DNA of 64,000 nucleotides from Molossus alvarezi. Lineage: Eukaryota; Chordata; Mammalia; Chiroptera; Molossidae. The DNA lies in contig CM073890.1 of assembly GCA_037176705.1 (NCBI GenBank), positions 98,694,591 to 98,758,590 on the forward strand, written 5' to 3'. Numbering within the stretch: the first letter of the stretch is position 1; each line of letters opens with the position of its first letter. Positions 1 through 11,689 of this stretch are shown piece by piece. A program made the position numbers and the translations under genes. The notes under the pieces were generated by a model. The model saw only the letters and a list, made by a program, of their open reading frames with translations, had not been told where the DNA came from and ran no database searches.

Positions 1-445
1 ATGACCACACTCAGCAGGGCAGAGAGAAAGGGGGTGCCATGTGAGCAAAGAGAGGAAATTCACTGTGATAATATGTAGAGCAGACAGCGAGAACTCTAGC
101 AACCTTACAGGAAAAAACAATCATCTCTCACAATTCACAACAGTGATAAAGGCTGTCCTTGGAGTAACATCGCTAGTAGACACTGAGAATTAGAGTCTAG
201 ATACACAAATGTGGCACCAGCTCAGAAGAGAGTGAAGTAAGACCACCTCCGCAGGCAGAAGTGGATCAAGAGAACAAAAAGAACAGCTATTCAAACCAGA
301 CCAGGATCAAAGTTTAGAAAACGGTTTTCATGTCTTTTAATAAAACAAATTAGAAATTTTATCAGAACCCTAATGTACATTAACTATAGTTATTGTTTAC
401 AATTAGAGTTCATTCTATTACACAACATAAGATTTCTTTGCCATC
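1..445. other. Unassigned single-copy-like sequence
   Basis: No repeat, exon or RNA gene is recognised. The first 330 bases are moderately GC-balanced, then the sequence turns AT-rich up to the first SINE. Confidence 0.4.
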
Positions 446-464
446 TTTAAAAAGTCATAAATTA

Positions 465-725
465 GCCCCTCCGGTGTGGCTCACTGGTTGAGCGTCAACC
501 CATGCACCAAGAGGTCGCCACTTCAATTCCTGGTCAGGGCAGATGCCCAGGTTGTGGGCCCGATCCCCAGTGGGGGGCATGTAGGAGGTGGCCAATCGAT
601 GTTCTCTCTCACCAATGTTTCTATCTCTCCCTCTCCCTCTCCCTTCCTCTCTCTATAAAATCAATAAAGAAAAAAAAATTAAAAAAGAAAAGAGAATACC
701 TTGAAGCATTCAGAGGTGAATTTTT
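465..725 (+). mobile_element. Ves-type SINE with extended 3' end
   Basis: tRNA-derived bat SINE of the short-tailed class. The A-box region is 'tggctcactgg', followed by a body with 'ccaatcgatgtt', a CT-rich run and 'aaaatcaataaag'. It is flanked by a 19-bp perfect target-site duplication, 446-464 and 726-744 (tttaaaaagtcataaatta). The A-rich tail near 666-690 is followed by about 35 bases of non-SINE sequence before the second duplication copy, so the inserted RNA appears longer than the usual unit. It has no coding capacity and depends on L1 proteins for movement. Confidence 0.9.
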
Positions 726-776
726 TTTAAAAAGTCATAAATTAAAGAAACACTATAGTTTCTAAAAACATTATTA

Positions 777-989
777 GCCTGGCTGATGTGGCTCGGTGGT
801 TGAGCATTGACCCATGTCCCAAGAGGTCACCGGTTTGATTCCCGGTCAGGACACATGCCCAGTTTGTGGGCCCAATCCCCAGTGTGGGGCATGCAGGAGG
901 AGGCCAATTGATGTTCTCTCTCATCGATGTTTCTCTCTCTCTCCCTCTCCCTTCCTCTCTCTCTAAAGTCAATAAAGGGGGAAAAAAAA
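777..989 (+). mobile_element. Ves-type SINE (short-tailed class)
   Basis: Same class as the copy at 465: 'gctgatgtggctcggtgg' head, 'ggtttgattcc' B box, 'gccaattgatgtt', CT run, then a 'gtcaataaag' A-rich tail. Together with the inverted head that follows, it is enclosed by a 14-bp duplication (taaaaacattatta) at 763-776 and 1104-1117. The whole 777-1103 block therefore behaves as one insertion locus. Confidence 0.9.
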
Positions 990-1080
990 TTTTTTTTTTG
1001 GTATGTGCCCCTAGCAGGAACCGAACCAGGACTCTAGCCTGCAGGCCGACGCTCAACTGCTGAGCCAAACTGGTCAGGGC
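990..1080 (-). mobile_element. Head-only Ves SINE, inverted
   Basis: On the minus strand this is only the tRNA-like 5' part of a SINE: 81 bases with an A box 'tggctcagcag' and a B box 'ggttcggttcc', followed directly by an A tail seen as ten T at 990-999. Body and CT tract are missing. It sits in the A tail of the plus-strand SINE to its left, with A runs at 982-989 and 1081-1089 as likely duplications. It could be a truncated insertion or a deletion remnant. Confidence 0.8.
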
Positions 1081-1117
1081 AAAAAAAAATTTTTTTAAAT
1101 AAATAAAAACATTATTA

Positions 1118-2164
1118 TATACCTACCTTGAATAGGATATATATATACTTTCCAATGGCTAAGTCAAGGTTATGGTACCCAGAGTAAGCAAACAGAAAAA
1201 CAGCACCAGGTACATAGTATTGCTCAACTTGTTTCTACCTGTGTGGTATATTTCACATAATAGATGACCTTTCATGTACTTGTCAAATTTAAAGTAGGAT
1301 GAATCTAGATTTTACTAATGAACTATTCCTGAAGCTAAACATATTGAGAGTCTTATCTCACAAATATATAGATATTTACAACTGCTTTACTTTGGTCTAT
1401 TGTCTAATGCCATGTTGGTTACTATATTGTCTTCTAGCTTCAAAGCTCTGTACTCAGGTTTGCAATTATAAAAAGCAGTGGTATATTATAACACAGAATT
1501 GATTCAGTGAACTTAAGAAATAAATTTGGAATTCTGTTATCTGGGATTTTAAAAATCAAGGACTACCAGTACTTGTCTAGAAGATGGTTATTATTCCTTT
1601 TTATACATAATCATTGCTACCCCTTGCTAAGTTTACATTCAAATGACTAGAAAATGGCAAGGCTGAAATTTTAAAACTTTTTAACAACAAAATCTATATA
1701 TATTCTGTATACCACACAGCCTCTATTTAATTGAGCAAGCGTAATTAAAAGATTGTCTTGTAATTGTATAATGATTGTCTTCATATTCCTTCTCTTATTC
1801 TTAGCCGAGCCTGCTTGCAGACTGTGTCCTCAGTTTTTCCTCACAGCCTTGAATTCTTGGTTTAGTCAACAATGAGTTTTTTAAATATCATTTTTAGCCC
1901 AGACACTTGTTTAACCTTTGGAAACTCAAAAATGGTCCCTAGTCACAATGATTTTAGAATGTGGTGGGGAAAAAATCACTACCTGGTAAAGCTAAAATAC
2001 AGGCTTTCTCCATTATTTTCTGAATGTGTGTGACTATTAGGAGCATCTGCTTATGTCTTCATAAAACCATAAGACCAATGGAGTCTTTGAGAGTTGGGAG
2101 ACCAGATGGGGAAATTCATCAATACTGGTTTAATTTCTAGGATTCCAGGACTTTCTTAAACCAT
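1118..2164. other. AT-rich sequence, nothing recognised
   Basis: No repeat family, exon signal or RNA gene is recognised. ORFs here are short and have no family resemblance. Confidence 0.4.
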
Positions 2165-2183
2165 AGAAAATGTGTGATAGAGA

Positions 2184-2427
2184 CCTGGCCGGTTTGGCTC
2201 AGCGGTTAGAGCGTCGGCCTGCGGTCCGGAGAGACCCGGGTTCGGTTCCCGCTAAGGGCATGTACCTCGGTTGCAGTTTGTCCCCGGCCCTGGTTGGTCG
2301 TGTGGGTGGCAGCCACTCGATGTGTCCCTTTCACATCGATGTTTCTCTCTCCCTCTCTCTCTCCCTCCTGCTCTATCTGAACAAAGAATGAAAAAGTGTC
2401 CTCGGGTGAGGATAAAAAAAAAAAAAA
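2184..2427 (+). mobile_element. Ves-type SINE (hairpin-tailed class)
   Basis: Well-preserved copy: A box 'tggctcagcgg', B box 'ggttcggttcc', body 'ttgcagtttgtccccggccc', CT tract, then 'gtcctcgggtgaggat' and an A tail. It is flanked by a 19-bp perfect duplication (agaaaatgtgtgatagaga) at 2165-2183 and 2428-2446. The perfect duplication and intact B box suggest a fairly recent insertion. Confidence 0.95.
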
Positions 2428-2446
2428 AGAAAATGTGTGATAGAGA

Positions 2447-2829
2447 GGGTACAGTGGAGGGTAGGATATGAAGTTGCACTTGTAGCTGAAACTCTTGAGT
2501 TTTTTACTCCCAATAGGTAATTGAATATTAACGCCTTTTCTATTTTTAAGGGAAAAGCATTGTGAGCTTTTCTGTGTAGCTTTCCACAGCGAAACAGAAA
2601 ATTGTAGAGATACGTTTTGTGTGTCTAAATAAATCAGGAGAAAAAAATAACTTTTAAACAGAATTAATATGTCATCTGCAGGGAGAATGACTAATAAATT
2701 TTACAGCTCAATGAAACATGGACTGCATTATTTTTATATGAATGCATTGCCTATGATTTTCTCTCAAGGTTCTCAGAACACATTTTCAATATTCCCTGAG
2801 GTCTTTTTAGTTTTCTTGAAATTTAAAAT
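2447..2829. other. Nothing recognised
   Basis: AT-rich sequence with no identifiable repeat or exon. The 84-codon ORF starting at 2669 runs into the L1 relic that follows and shows no family features. Confidence 0.35.
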
Positions 2830-3428
2830 AATGCAGACACTCTGGATAACAATTAAGAAATTCCTCAAAAAGCTAAACAGAAAGTTACCATTTGACCCAG
2901 CAATTCCACTCCGAAGTACATAACCAAGAGAATTAAAAACACATGTCTATTTAAAAAAAAAAAAACCCGTACAGAAATATTATAGCAACATCATTAATAA
3001 TAGCCAGAAAGTGCAAACAATCCAAAAACAATTCAAATGTCCATCAATTAATGAATAGATAAATAAAATATGTCATATCAACACAATGGAAAATTAGCGA
3101 CTAAAAGGAATGAAATATCAACACATCCTACGACATGGATGACCTTGAACACTTCACGCTAAGTGAAAGAAGCCAGACAGGAAAAGCCATGCATTGTACA
3201 ATTTTATTTACATAAAATGTACAGCATATGCACAGAAAGGAGAACAGTGGTTGCCAGGGGCTGTGACTAGGGGAGAATGGAGAGAACGACTGATGGGCAT
3301 GGGCTTTCTCTCTGGGGTGATCAAACTATTCTAAAAGTAGATAGTGCTGAAGGTTGCACAAATCTGTGAATATACACTTTAAGAGGATGTGTTTTATATG
3401 TGAATTATATCTAAATAAAATATTATAA
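2830..3428 (+). mobile_element. L1 3' end, old (L1M-like)
   Basis: Degenerate end of an L1 ORF2 plus 3'UTR. Landmarks in order: 'tttgacccagcaattccact', 'aatgtccatcaatta', 'gacatggatgacctt', 'aagtgaaagaagccagaca', a 'ggttgccaggggc' segment and a terminal 'aataaaatatt'. The coding frame is broken throughout and no duplications are visible. Divergence places it well before the SINEs around it. Confidence 0.8.
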
Positions 3429-3429
3429 C

Positions 3430-4549
3430 ATGTTTTAATAAATAAATAGAATACAGCTAGATGCCCCCAAAATAAGTGCCCAAATCATGAGCTAAAAGGC
3501 AAAGAAACTGGGAAATACACTATTCTTATTCTAAGCCCAGCCCACCTGAGCAACCATTTTACTATGCTGTAGCCATGTGTAAGTAGTAAGTTGGAAATGA
3601 TCACCAATGAAATGTACTCAATCCCTAAACTTTCTCAATTCATTGATTTAGTGCAGGAAGATTATATAGGTTTATACCTTATTAATGCAGAACAAATCGG
3701 ATATAGAGAAAACAGACCCCAGTGACTTAAATGTGAAATCAGAATTAAAAGCCAACTCTGAACTCCTAGTGTGAGGATCGTGACTCCAAAGCACATAGGC
3801 AAGTAGTTCTCAGCTTAAAAAACGCATTTTTTCCCTTCAATATGTAGGATTGCCTATTATTGACCCATTTCCTCTCTCTACCTTAATCACCAATACCCTA
3901 CTTTTCAACAGTCTGCATATTATCAGCCTTAGCAAACAAAGTCCCCCATCATCAAACACAATATAAAGACAATTTGTTTCATAAAAGTATCTCTATGATC
4001 CCAAAAGAACTGATTATGTTCAATATCAGGTCGATCAACAAGTCAAGCAATATAAATTGAGTCATCCAATCAGTGTTTTTCAAATGCTAAATCTGGAAGG
4101 CACAGATTTCTAAAATCTGACAGGAAAAAAAAACAGAGATAAGAAAGATAGAGGTAAGTGGGGGGAATATTCAAATGTTCACAGGCCTTTGTCAGATATT
4201 TATTACAGATGTATTACACTCGGCATACTGAGGAAGCACAGGTGTTTCTGTCCTTAGAACAAAGCAAACCTAGAAACACCAGTTTTCAGAGCTTGAAGAG
4301 ACCTTAGAATTCATGTAGACCAACCTCCCTATTTTCTGGGCTAGCATACTGCAGTGTTAAAAAGAAAACAGATATGGTTCACTCACAGCCAGCCGCAGAC
4401 GTGGGACTTCAGTGTGGGTTTCTTGACTCCTGGACCAAACATCCTTTGGCGGTTCTAGTTCCACCTCTTCAAAGCAACTGATTGGGAAAGAGCAAACTGA
4501 TTTGGAAAGTTGTCCCACCTTTTCTAATAATGAAAGTATTAAGTCCATC
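3430..4549. other. Unassigned sequence
   Basis: Mostly AT-rich. A segment around 4285-4340 ('gagcttgaagagacctta') resembles a motif common in ancient mammalian repeats, but I cannot name a family. No exon or RNA gene seen. Confidence 0.35.
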
Positions 4550-4561
4550 TGAGGAAGTTTA

Positions 4562-5503
4562 TTTTACTTATTTTTTTTCCTTTTTATTGAATGTATTGGG
4601 GTAACACTGGTGAACAAAATTATACAGATTTTAGGCGTACAATTCTACAACACATCATCTGTACACTGCATTGTGTGTTTACCACCCCAAGTCAGGTCTC
4701 TGTCCATCACCATTTTTCCCCCCTGAGCCCGCCTCCATCTCCCCTCACCCCCTCCCCCAGGTAATCACCACACTGCTCTTTGTGTCCGTAAGTTATTTTT
4801 GGCTCAATCCTCCCACCCCGCTACTGGACCCAGCTCCCTTCACCATCTGTCAGCCTCCTTTCTATCCATGAGTCTGTCTCTATGCTGCTCATTACTTCAT
4901 TGTGTTCATTAGATTCCACATAAGAGCAAAATCATATGGTACTTGTTTTTCTCTGACTGGCTTGTTTCACTTAGCATAATACCCTCTAGGTCTATCCATG
5001 CTGTCACAAAGGGTAAGATTTCCTTCTTCTTTTTTTTATCCTTACCTGGGGATATGTTTATTGATTTTCGAGAGAGAAGGAGACAGAGAGAAAAACATTG
5101 ATGTGAGAGAGAAACATCGATCAGTTGCCTCTCACACAAGCCCCAACTGGGGATCAAACCCGCAACCTAGATATGTGCCCTGATCTGGAATCAAACCTGC
5201 AACCTTTTGGTGTACAGCACAATGCTCCAGCCAACTGAGGTACCTGGTCAGGGCAATTTCCTTCTTTTTTACAGCTGAGCAGTATTCCCTTGTATAAATG
5301 TACCACAGCTTTTTTCATTCTCTCATCCACTGATGGACACTTGGTCTTCTTCCAAATCCTGGCTATTGTAAATAACACTGCAATGAATATAGGGGTGCAC
5401 ATATTCTTTCAAATTAGTGTTTCAGGTTTCTTTGGATAAATTCCCAGAAGTGGAATCACTGGGTCATAATGCAGTTCCATTTTTTATTTTTTAGGTAACC
5501 ACA
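4562..5503 (-). mobile_element. 5'-truncated L1, minus strand, split by a SINE
   Basis: Read on the minus strand, this is the final part of L1: coding remnants (reverse of 'ggcactattt..caatag', then the 'cttagtgaaa' segment) followed by the 3'UTR, whose complement starts at 4562 with 'ttattgaatgtattggggt'. A 12-bp duplication (tgaggaagttta) lies at 4550-4561 and 5504-5515. A minus-strand SINE at 5029-5254 interrupts it and is therefore younger. Confidence 0.85.
5029..5254 (-). mobile_element. Ves-type SINE inside L1
   Basis: Minus-strand copy. On the plus strand it appears as the reversed tail hairpin ('tatccttacctgggg'), a GA-rich run, 'gaaacatcgatcagttgcct', 'gatcaaacccgcaacct' and the head ending 'acctggtcagggc'. 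An 11-bp duplication (atttccttctt) flanks it at 5018-5028 and 5256-5266, within L1 sequence. The B-box region is decayed. Confidence 0.88.
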
Positions 5504-5515
5504 TGAGGAAGTTTA

Positions 5516-8500
5516 AATTACTTCTCCTGACCCCCTAAATTGCTCAGACAATCTCAGTACAATGAAATCTATTTTTCACATAGTCTCAGATCACCCCCTT
5601 GATTTGATACTATGAAGGTAGATTAACTGTGTCAAAGACATGTCTCATTACAAGACAGCAAGGGCCACTGAGTGATGTCCTTTATTAGATACCAAGAATT
5701 CAGCCATTATAGATGACTCAGGAAAATACAGTTTTCTCACCATTACGCCCTCCTTTTCTCTTCTGTCCCTCTTTGTTGCTTTTAAATTCCTTTCCATTTC
5801 CCCCTTGCCCTATTTCTACCTCTGTGCTCAAAAAGTCCAAAAATCTAGCAGAAAGGGTAGGACCAAGTCAGAGGATTGAAGACTGAATATTTTGTTCCCT
5901 TTGCTCACCACCAAGATCCCCAACTATTGTCCCCACCCATAATACATTGACAAGTGTCACTCACTGCCTGCTTTCCATTGGTTCCATCCCCATTTTCTGT
6001 AGGCTCTCAGCACATTGTCTACAGATCCAGTCCCCTCACAGATTCTTCATGAAATGAAGACCCAGCAATGGGGGGATTGGCATTCTGATCATCTTGTGAG
6101 TAGTAGTTTGTTCTTTTATTTTAAACAAACTACATTTGAACCACAATGTATTTTGTTTATCATGTCAAGTTCTTATGAAAGTATTTGAATTGAATTTCAT
6201 CCAAAACCTATAACTCGCCATGGAATGCATAACTTTGCTGTCATCTGGCTGCAAATTCCAACACTTAGTTGCCAGGAAACACAGGTATGACTATACAAGA
6301 GCCCCACTAGGTTTCCGGCTTTCATTGTCGAAGTTCTCAGCATCTAGTGTTTACCAAGCAGGCTTTGTTGCCCTTCATTTCTGCTCAAATTCACTTAAAA
6401 ATTGCCCTTTGAAAGCTCCATAGGCTTATTTATTTATTTTCATTGTTGTTAATTGCTTGAAATCTTTTGTATTAAATGTCATAAACTGTCCTGGACTAAA
6501 GATTTTCATAGCAAAAATAAATGTAGACAGATTTGCAATTCCTTTACAATGGTCACCGTTGTAGATATTAACAGTGATATGTTTTATTACTTCAATTTTA
6601 CATAAAATCACTCCTTCCCTTCATGTTTAATTACCTCACAAGCCTTTGCATCAGGGAGATGAGTCATTATGAAGAAAAAAACAGATACTTTTTAAATCAA
6701 AGAACTACTAAAATTAAAATAACTCCAAAATTCAGCATTTTCTGGGTTAATGTAGTGTACTGCTTCAGTATCTGCAATTTAAATAAGTCCTCTGAAAAAT
6801 TGGCTTCCATAACCAGTGACTGAACTGAACAGATCTCCAAAATACCCTAACAGATTTCTTTCATTGTAGAATTGTTTCCATCTGGTGCTTAGCTATTAAA
6901 CCTGGAATATGTAAAGGCTCTCCCCTCTTACCCTGTTTGACTTCCAAATGCTGGCAAATAATGTGCATTGTCAATGAATTGAGGATTAAATTTTTGAATT
7001 TAGCTGCATAGTTGTAAGCAGCACAATTTAAAGTGATAGATCTTGAAAGCACATTTTCCTATCTTTTATTTTCGAGAAATGAAGACTTGAAATGTTTGTG
7101 TTTTGTAAAATATTCTAATTCAAGCCTGTTTGCTTGAAAAGAATAAAACTTTCCTCAATTTTCTCCCAGGTTCGGGATGTTGGAACACGAATTTATGAAG
7201 AGTAGTACGGGCCAGTTTTTGTGAGTACGTATATATTTATAACAGAGTGAGAGTATCTAACACCACATGGATATATATTTAGATGTATACGTGTAGATGT
7301 TTCCGAGATCCTAGGTCACTGACAGTGATTTCTTCCTGAGAATTTTAAGCATCCTCAATTTCACCATAACAGAAAATGTCTGACTTTTAAGACTGGCAAC
7401 ATTTTTCATAGCATGTTAATTGGAAAGCACAGCGTTACTTCTAAGAAACATAATTGCTTCCAGAAATGTTTAAACCACCAGGGGAATGTTTATATGAAGT
7501 GAGCAATAGTCACAGAAGTGAATAAACCAATTCTATGCACACTACAGTGTACAAGGAGCACACACATGGAGACCTCGAGAAACATGTGCAGGACACAATC
7601 ATTATGTTCGATCTCTTTCTTCTTGTCATGAGTCTTGCGACTCCTACCCAACCCTCTGTAACCTAGCAGTGGCCAGCACATGCCTTTCTGAGCAAATAGC
7701 CATCCAGTTCTCTTCTAATCGTCACATTCCGTGCCTGTCCACCCCGCACCACACTTTTCTTTTTCATGTTCCATCATACTTCTTTCACAGTGTCCTTCAT
7801 TGAATGGCTTCCTTTGATCTCTTTCTCTTAAATTTGATCTGCCTTGATATTCTGAAATATTTTCTGATGCTCTAAAGTAGAACTATGCATTGCTGCATTT
7901 CATATTCATTTCATGGCTAGTTAAAAAATTGCCGTGAGTTCCTACACAGCACATGAAATTGCTTATCATCTCTGTTCACTGTACTCACATTTAACTTATT
8001 AAAAAACGTTTTAAGAGACTCACAGGACAGGATCTTACACAACTTTGGGAAGGACAGTTATGAATGTTCTGCTGATAAGCATATAATCACTTAATTGATT
8101 CTAATGAATATTTGAGGTCATCTTTTAAAGGATCTTAATTCAGCAAGACCTCAACAGAACCCAGCATCATGACCCAAAAACCTCCAAATGAAAAGACTTA
8201 TTAAAATAAGTGAGAATTTTCCAACATGCTTCCAAGATGTCATGGAATGAATTTCTATAGTTCCCTGCCATGCAAAATATTACAGTACAAATTTAGAGCT
8301 AATATTGGAACTAGACGAACCTTCTAGGACAGATGTTCTCAAAATATTGTGTTTGCTTTAAACTAAAATCTGAGAAAGACCCAAAACACCCATTATAGTT
8401 GGCAATGTATAAGTATTACAGAAAAAAAAAATCACAATATGTATTTCTGGCTAAAAGCAGCAAACGCAAAAAATTCCATGCTCAGAAGTGACCGATATAA

Positions 8501-10547
8501 TTGTTTTGCGTCTTTTCATCCATTCAGAGGGCAAAAAGCATGAATTTAATTTTATTTGCTGAAAAGTTGCATTTTCTTTTGTCCCCTTTTTCTTCCTTCT
8601 CCCCATCTGCCCTCCACCCTACTGTCTCCCCCTTTTAGTTTTCTCCATCTGTATTACAGCGCCGCAGATTCAGAGAAGGGGTGGAGTCGCATCTTTTGGG
8701 TGGTCTTCGCAAAGCTTTAGTTTTTGGCTAACCTCTCCTTAGACTGGAAAGTAGCCAAGTAGTTCCCATATTTGCGAGGGTCACCCTGAAAAGCTGTATA
8801 TGCACATCAGGGTACCTGTCACTATAGGCTCTGATTTAACAAGCCAAACTGAACAATAACAGCGCCTTATCAGCCAAAGAACAAACTACTTCTCCCAAAC
8901 TTAAAACATATCCTTGTGTGAGTTAAGTTATGGTTCTTCTTTGGTTTCAGTGTTTGTTTATTTCAGTTTATTGTTTGACATCCCCCTGGTTGCACCATGG
9001 GACTCATGGCAGGGCCTCAACCAGTAGCTCCACCCCCACGTTTATCTTTTAATTTGTTCTGATCCTTTACTCTTTCTTATACTCCAAAGTTTCATGAATA
9101 AGTGCTCAAAAAGAACGTATTTGTTTTTTGTATCTAGGTATAGTTTCAGAAACCATACATAAAATCTCCCTTGCAGCATCTCCTATTAATTATAAAATAT
9201 TAGACTGAGATTTGTTTTGAAAAGTCAGTTGCATTTTTTTTAATTAAAAGGAGAAGTAAAATATCCTTTTTTTCCTTAGATCAGACACAGAAATAATGTA
9301 GGAGTCATTTCTCCAAATAATGAATTCACAAAGGAGATTTAAGTTCCCTGAATTAGGGTACAGATTAGAGGAAAAAGCATCTGTATAGTGAGCATACATT
9401 ATCATGAAATTTGGAAGGGCTTATCTTTTTGGTACCTGGAAACACAGTAAAAATATCCACAAAGGTTAAAAAAACAAACAAAAAGCCCATAATTTAAACG
9501 AAAATAGTAAAACTGATGCCAGACGGCAAAGGAGCAAATTCGTCCAGGTGCATTGGTGCACGTTTGGACTTTCCAAATGAAACTTTGCATCAAAGGACGG
9601 TTTGAGCACTTTCCTACAAGATCCATCAAAACTAAACCACAATTGATACAACTTTTAAGAGTTACACATTTCCACTGGTCTAATCTCTCTAGCTCTTAAG
9701 GGCAATCTTATTTCATTTGAAGTTGAGTCAGAAGCCAACAAAGAAAAGGAATATTTAAAATGGAGAATTTGTTATACATTACTTGTTTCCTTTCTTAAGT
9801 GGCTTTCCCTCAAAGAATGCCAAAACTTTATGAACTTGATCCGACTGGTACTGGAAAATGTAAACAACACTACGAAATAGCAATGAGAACATTTTATCCA
9901 GGTTAGTGCAAATGGATAAGCCTTGTTTTCAAATGAAAAATTCCACAGAAACGGGTGCACAGAAAAGAGGGAGCATTTCGAACTCATACTAAAAAGGTCA
10001 TTGGCAAGACCCACTACATAGTATTTAGTGTATCTGTCCTGGAACAAAATAGGACTAAATTGATTGAGCAGGGATTTGAGCCTACAAAGAAATAAGCCCA
10101 GGTATTACACATTAATGTCTTAGAGAACTACAGCTATTTATTTTCAACATTCCCCTTATATTTTTTGAGTTCTTTAATAAAGAACTCCATAAGCCAAACC
10201 ATCTTCAAAATGATAATGCACGGGAAAGCCCCCAAGTAATCAGTCTTCTTTGAATGCGCTTCTGTTCCAGAAGAATGTGAGAATTAGGTTTCTCCAGAAA
10301 GTGAGAAACCTAATTTCAATGATAATGGCTTTTCCTTATTTTCAATTGAGAAAGGAGCAAAATGTAACCTTCTATTTGTAGTTTTTAGAAGTCTACATTT
10401 TAAGGATATCTTTTTATCCTGGGAATATTTGGAATAATGCTAATAGTTAATAGTTACTAACATTGACTCTGTTTTAATATGGTAGATTGAGCACACGCAT
10501 CTAATCGCAATATTTTCTGAAGCCCTGCTAAGACTATAGTAAAGAGT
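5516..10547. other. Five kb of single-copy-like AT-rich DNA
   Basis: No repeat family I recognise, no long ORF, no convincing exon. A short CpG-containing segment sits near 8660-8710 ('cagcgccgcagattcag'), and a perfect hairpin lies at 10,282-10,315. All ORFs here are under 95 codons and look random. Confidence 0.45.
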
Positions 10548-10720
10548 TTTTAATCAATTTATTGAAGTATGATTGACATACAAAAACCTGCATATATTTA
10601 ATATATACAACTTCATGAGTTTGAAGATAAGTGTACACCCATAAATTAATCACCATAATCAGTCTCATAAACATATCCACCAGTTCCAAAACCTTCCTCC
10701 CACTTCATTTATTTATATGT
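10548..10720 (-). mobile_element. L1 3'UTR fragment, old, minus strand
   Basis: The plus strand begins 'atttattgaagtatgattga' and continues with 'tgtacacccataaatta' and 'acatatccaccagttcc'. This is the reverse complement of the 3' end of an old L1M-type element. There is no coding content, and it abuts a plus-strand L1 piece at 10,728. Confidence 0.65.
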
Positions 10721-10727
10721 GTATGTT

Positions 10728-11662
10728 AAAAAGACTTAACATCAGAGAAAAGCAAATAAAAATCACAATGAGATATAACTTTATATCCATTAGAATGGCT
10801 ATTGTCAAAATAAAATAAAACATAACAAGTATTGATGCAAATGTGGGAAAAGGGGAATTCTTGTACACTGTTTGTGTAAGCTGGAATGTAAATTAATACA
10901 GCCTTCGTGTAAAACCATGTGGAGTTTCCTCAGAAAAATCAAAAATAGAACCACCATATGATCCATCAATCCCATTTCTGCATATATATCCACAGGGAAT
11001 AAACTCACTATCAAGAAATATTTGCAGTTCATGTTCACTGCAGCATTATTCACAGTAGCCGAGATATGGAAACAACCTAAGTGCCCATCAATGGATGAAT
11101 GGATTTAAAAAATCTGTTATATTTATACAATGGAATAATATTCTACCTTAAAACAGAAAGAATTCCTGCTGTCTATGACAAGGTGGATGGACCTAAGGAC
11201 ACTACGTTAAGTAAAATAAGCCAGGCAGAGAATGACAGATACTCATGACCTTACTTATATGTGGAATCTAATATAATCAAATATAATCAATAATATAATC
11301 TAATATCATCAAATTCACAGAAGCAGAGAGTAGAATGGGGGTTACCAGGGACTGGGGGTGTAGAAAAAATGGGGAGATGTTGGTCAAAGGGTGAAGACTT
11401 TCAGTTATGAAATGAATAATTTCTGGACATCTAATGTACGGCATGGAGACTATAGTTAGTAATAGTGTATTGTATACTTGAACTAATTTTGCTATTAGTT
11501 CTCACACTCAGAAAAGAAAGGTAACTATATGAGGTGATAAATATGTTAATAAGCTTATTTATGGTAATCATTTTACACGCATACATATATCAAAACATCA
11601 TATTGCATACCTAAATATATAAAATTTTTACAAGTCAGTAATACTTTAATAAAGCTGAAAAA
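10728..11662 (+). mobile_element. L1 3' end, old (L1M-like)
   Basis: Degenerate ORF2 C-terminal region and 3'UTR. Landmarks: 'gagatataactttatatcca', 'ttagaatggct', 'gtacactgtttgtg', 'catcaatggatgaatgga', 'tacaatggaataatattcta', 'agaatgacagatac' and 'gggttaccaggg', ending 'tactttaataaagctg'. The TAATATAATC-type repeats near 11,270-11,310 look like local expansion. Confidence 0.8.
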
Positions 11663-11689
11663 ACTACTAAGTATACAAAATACAGAAAT

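Noticed and set aside
2184..2260. A genuine tRNA gene in the SINE heads
   Set aside because: A and B boxes are present, but the cloverleaf is not maintained and the sequence continues into the SINE body. These are tRNA-derived promoters.
2170..2391. Serine/leucine-rich ORFs over SINEs (also at 476, 866, 23,418, 25,338, 26,011 and 60,807)
   Set aside because: They are translations of the SINE head and CT tract, recurring in every copy, with no protein function.
10548..11662. Twin-priming (5' inversion) of a single L1
   Set aside because: The inverted left piece is a 3'UTR end, not an upstream segment of the same element, so two separate insertions explain it better.
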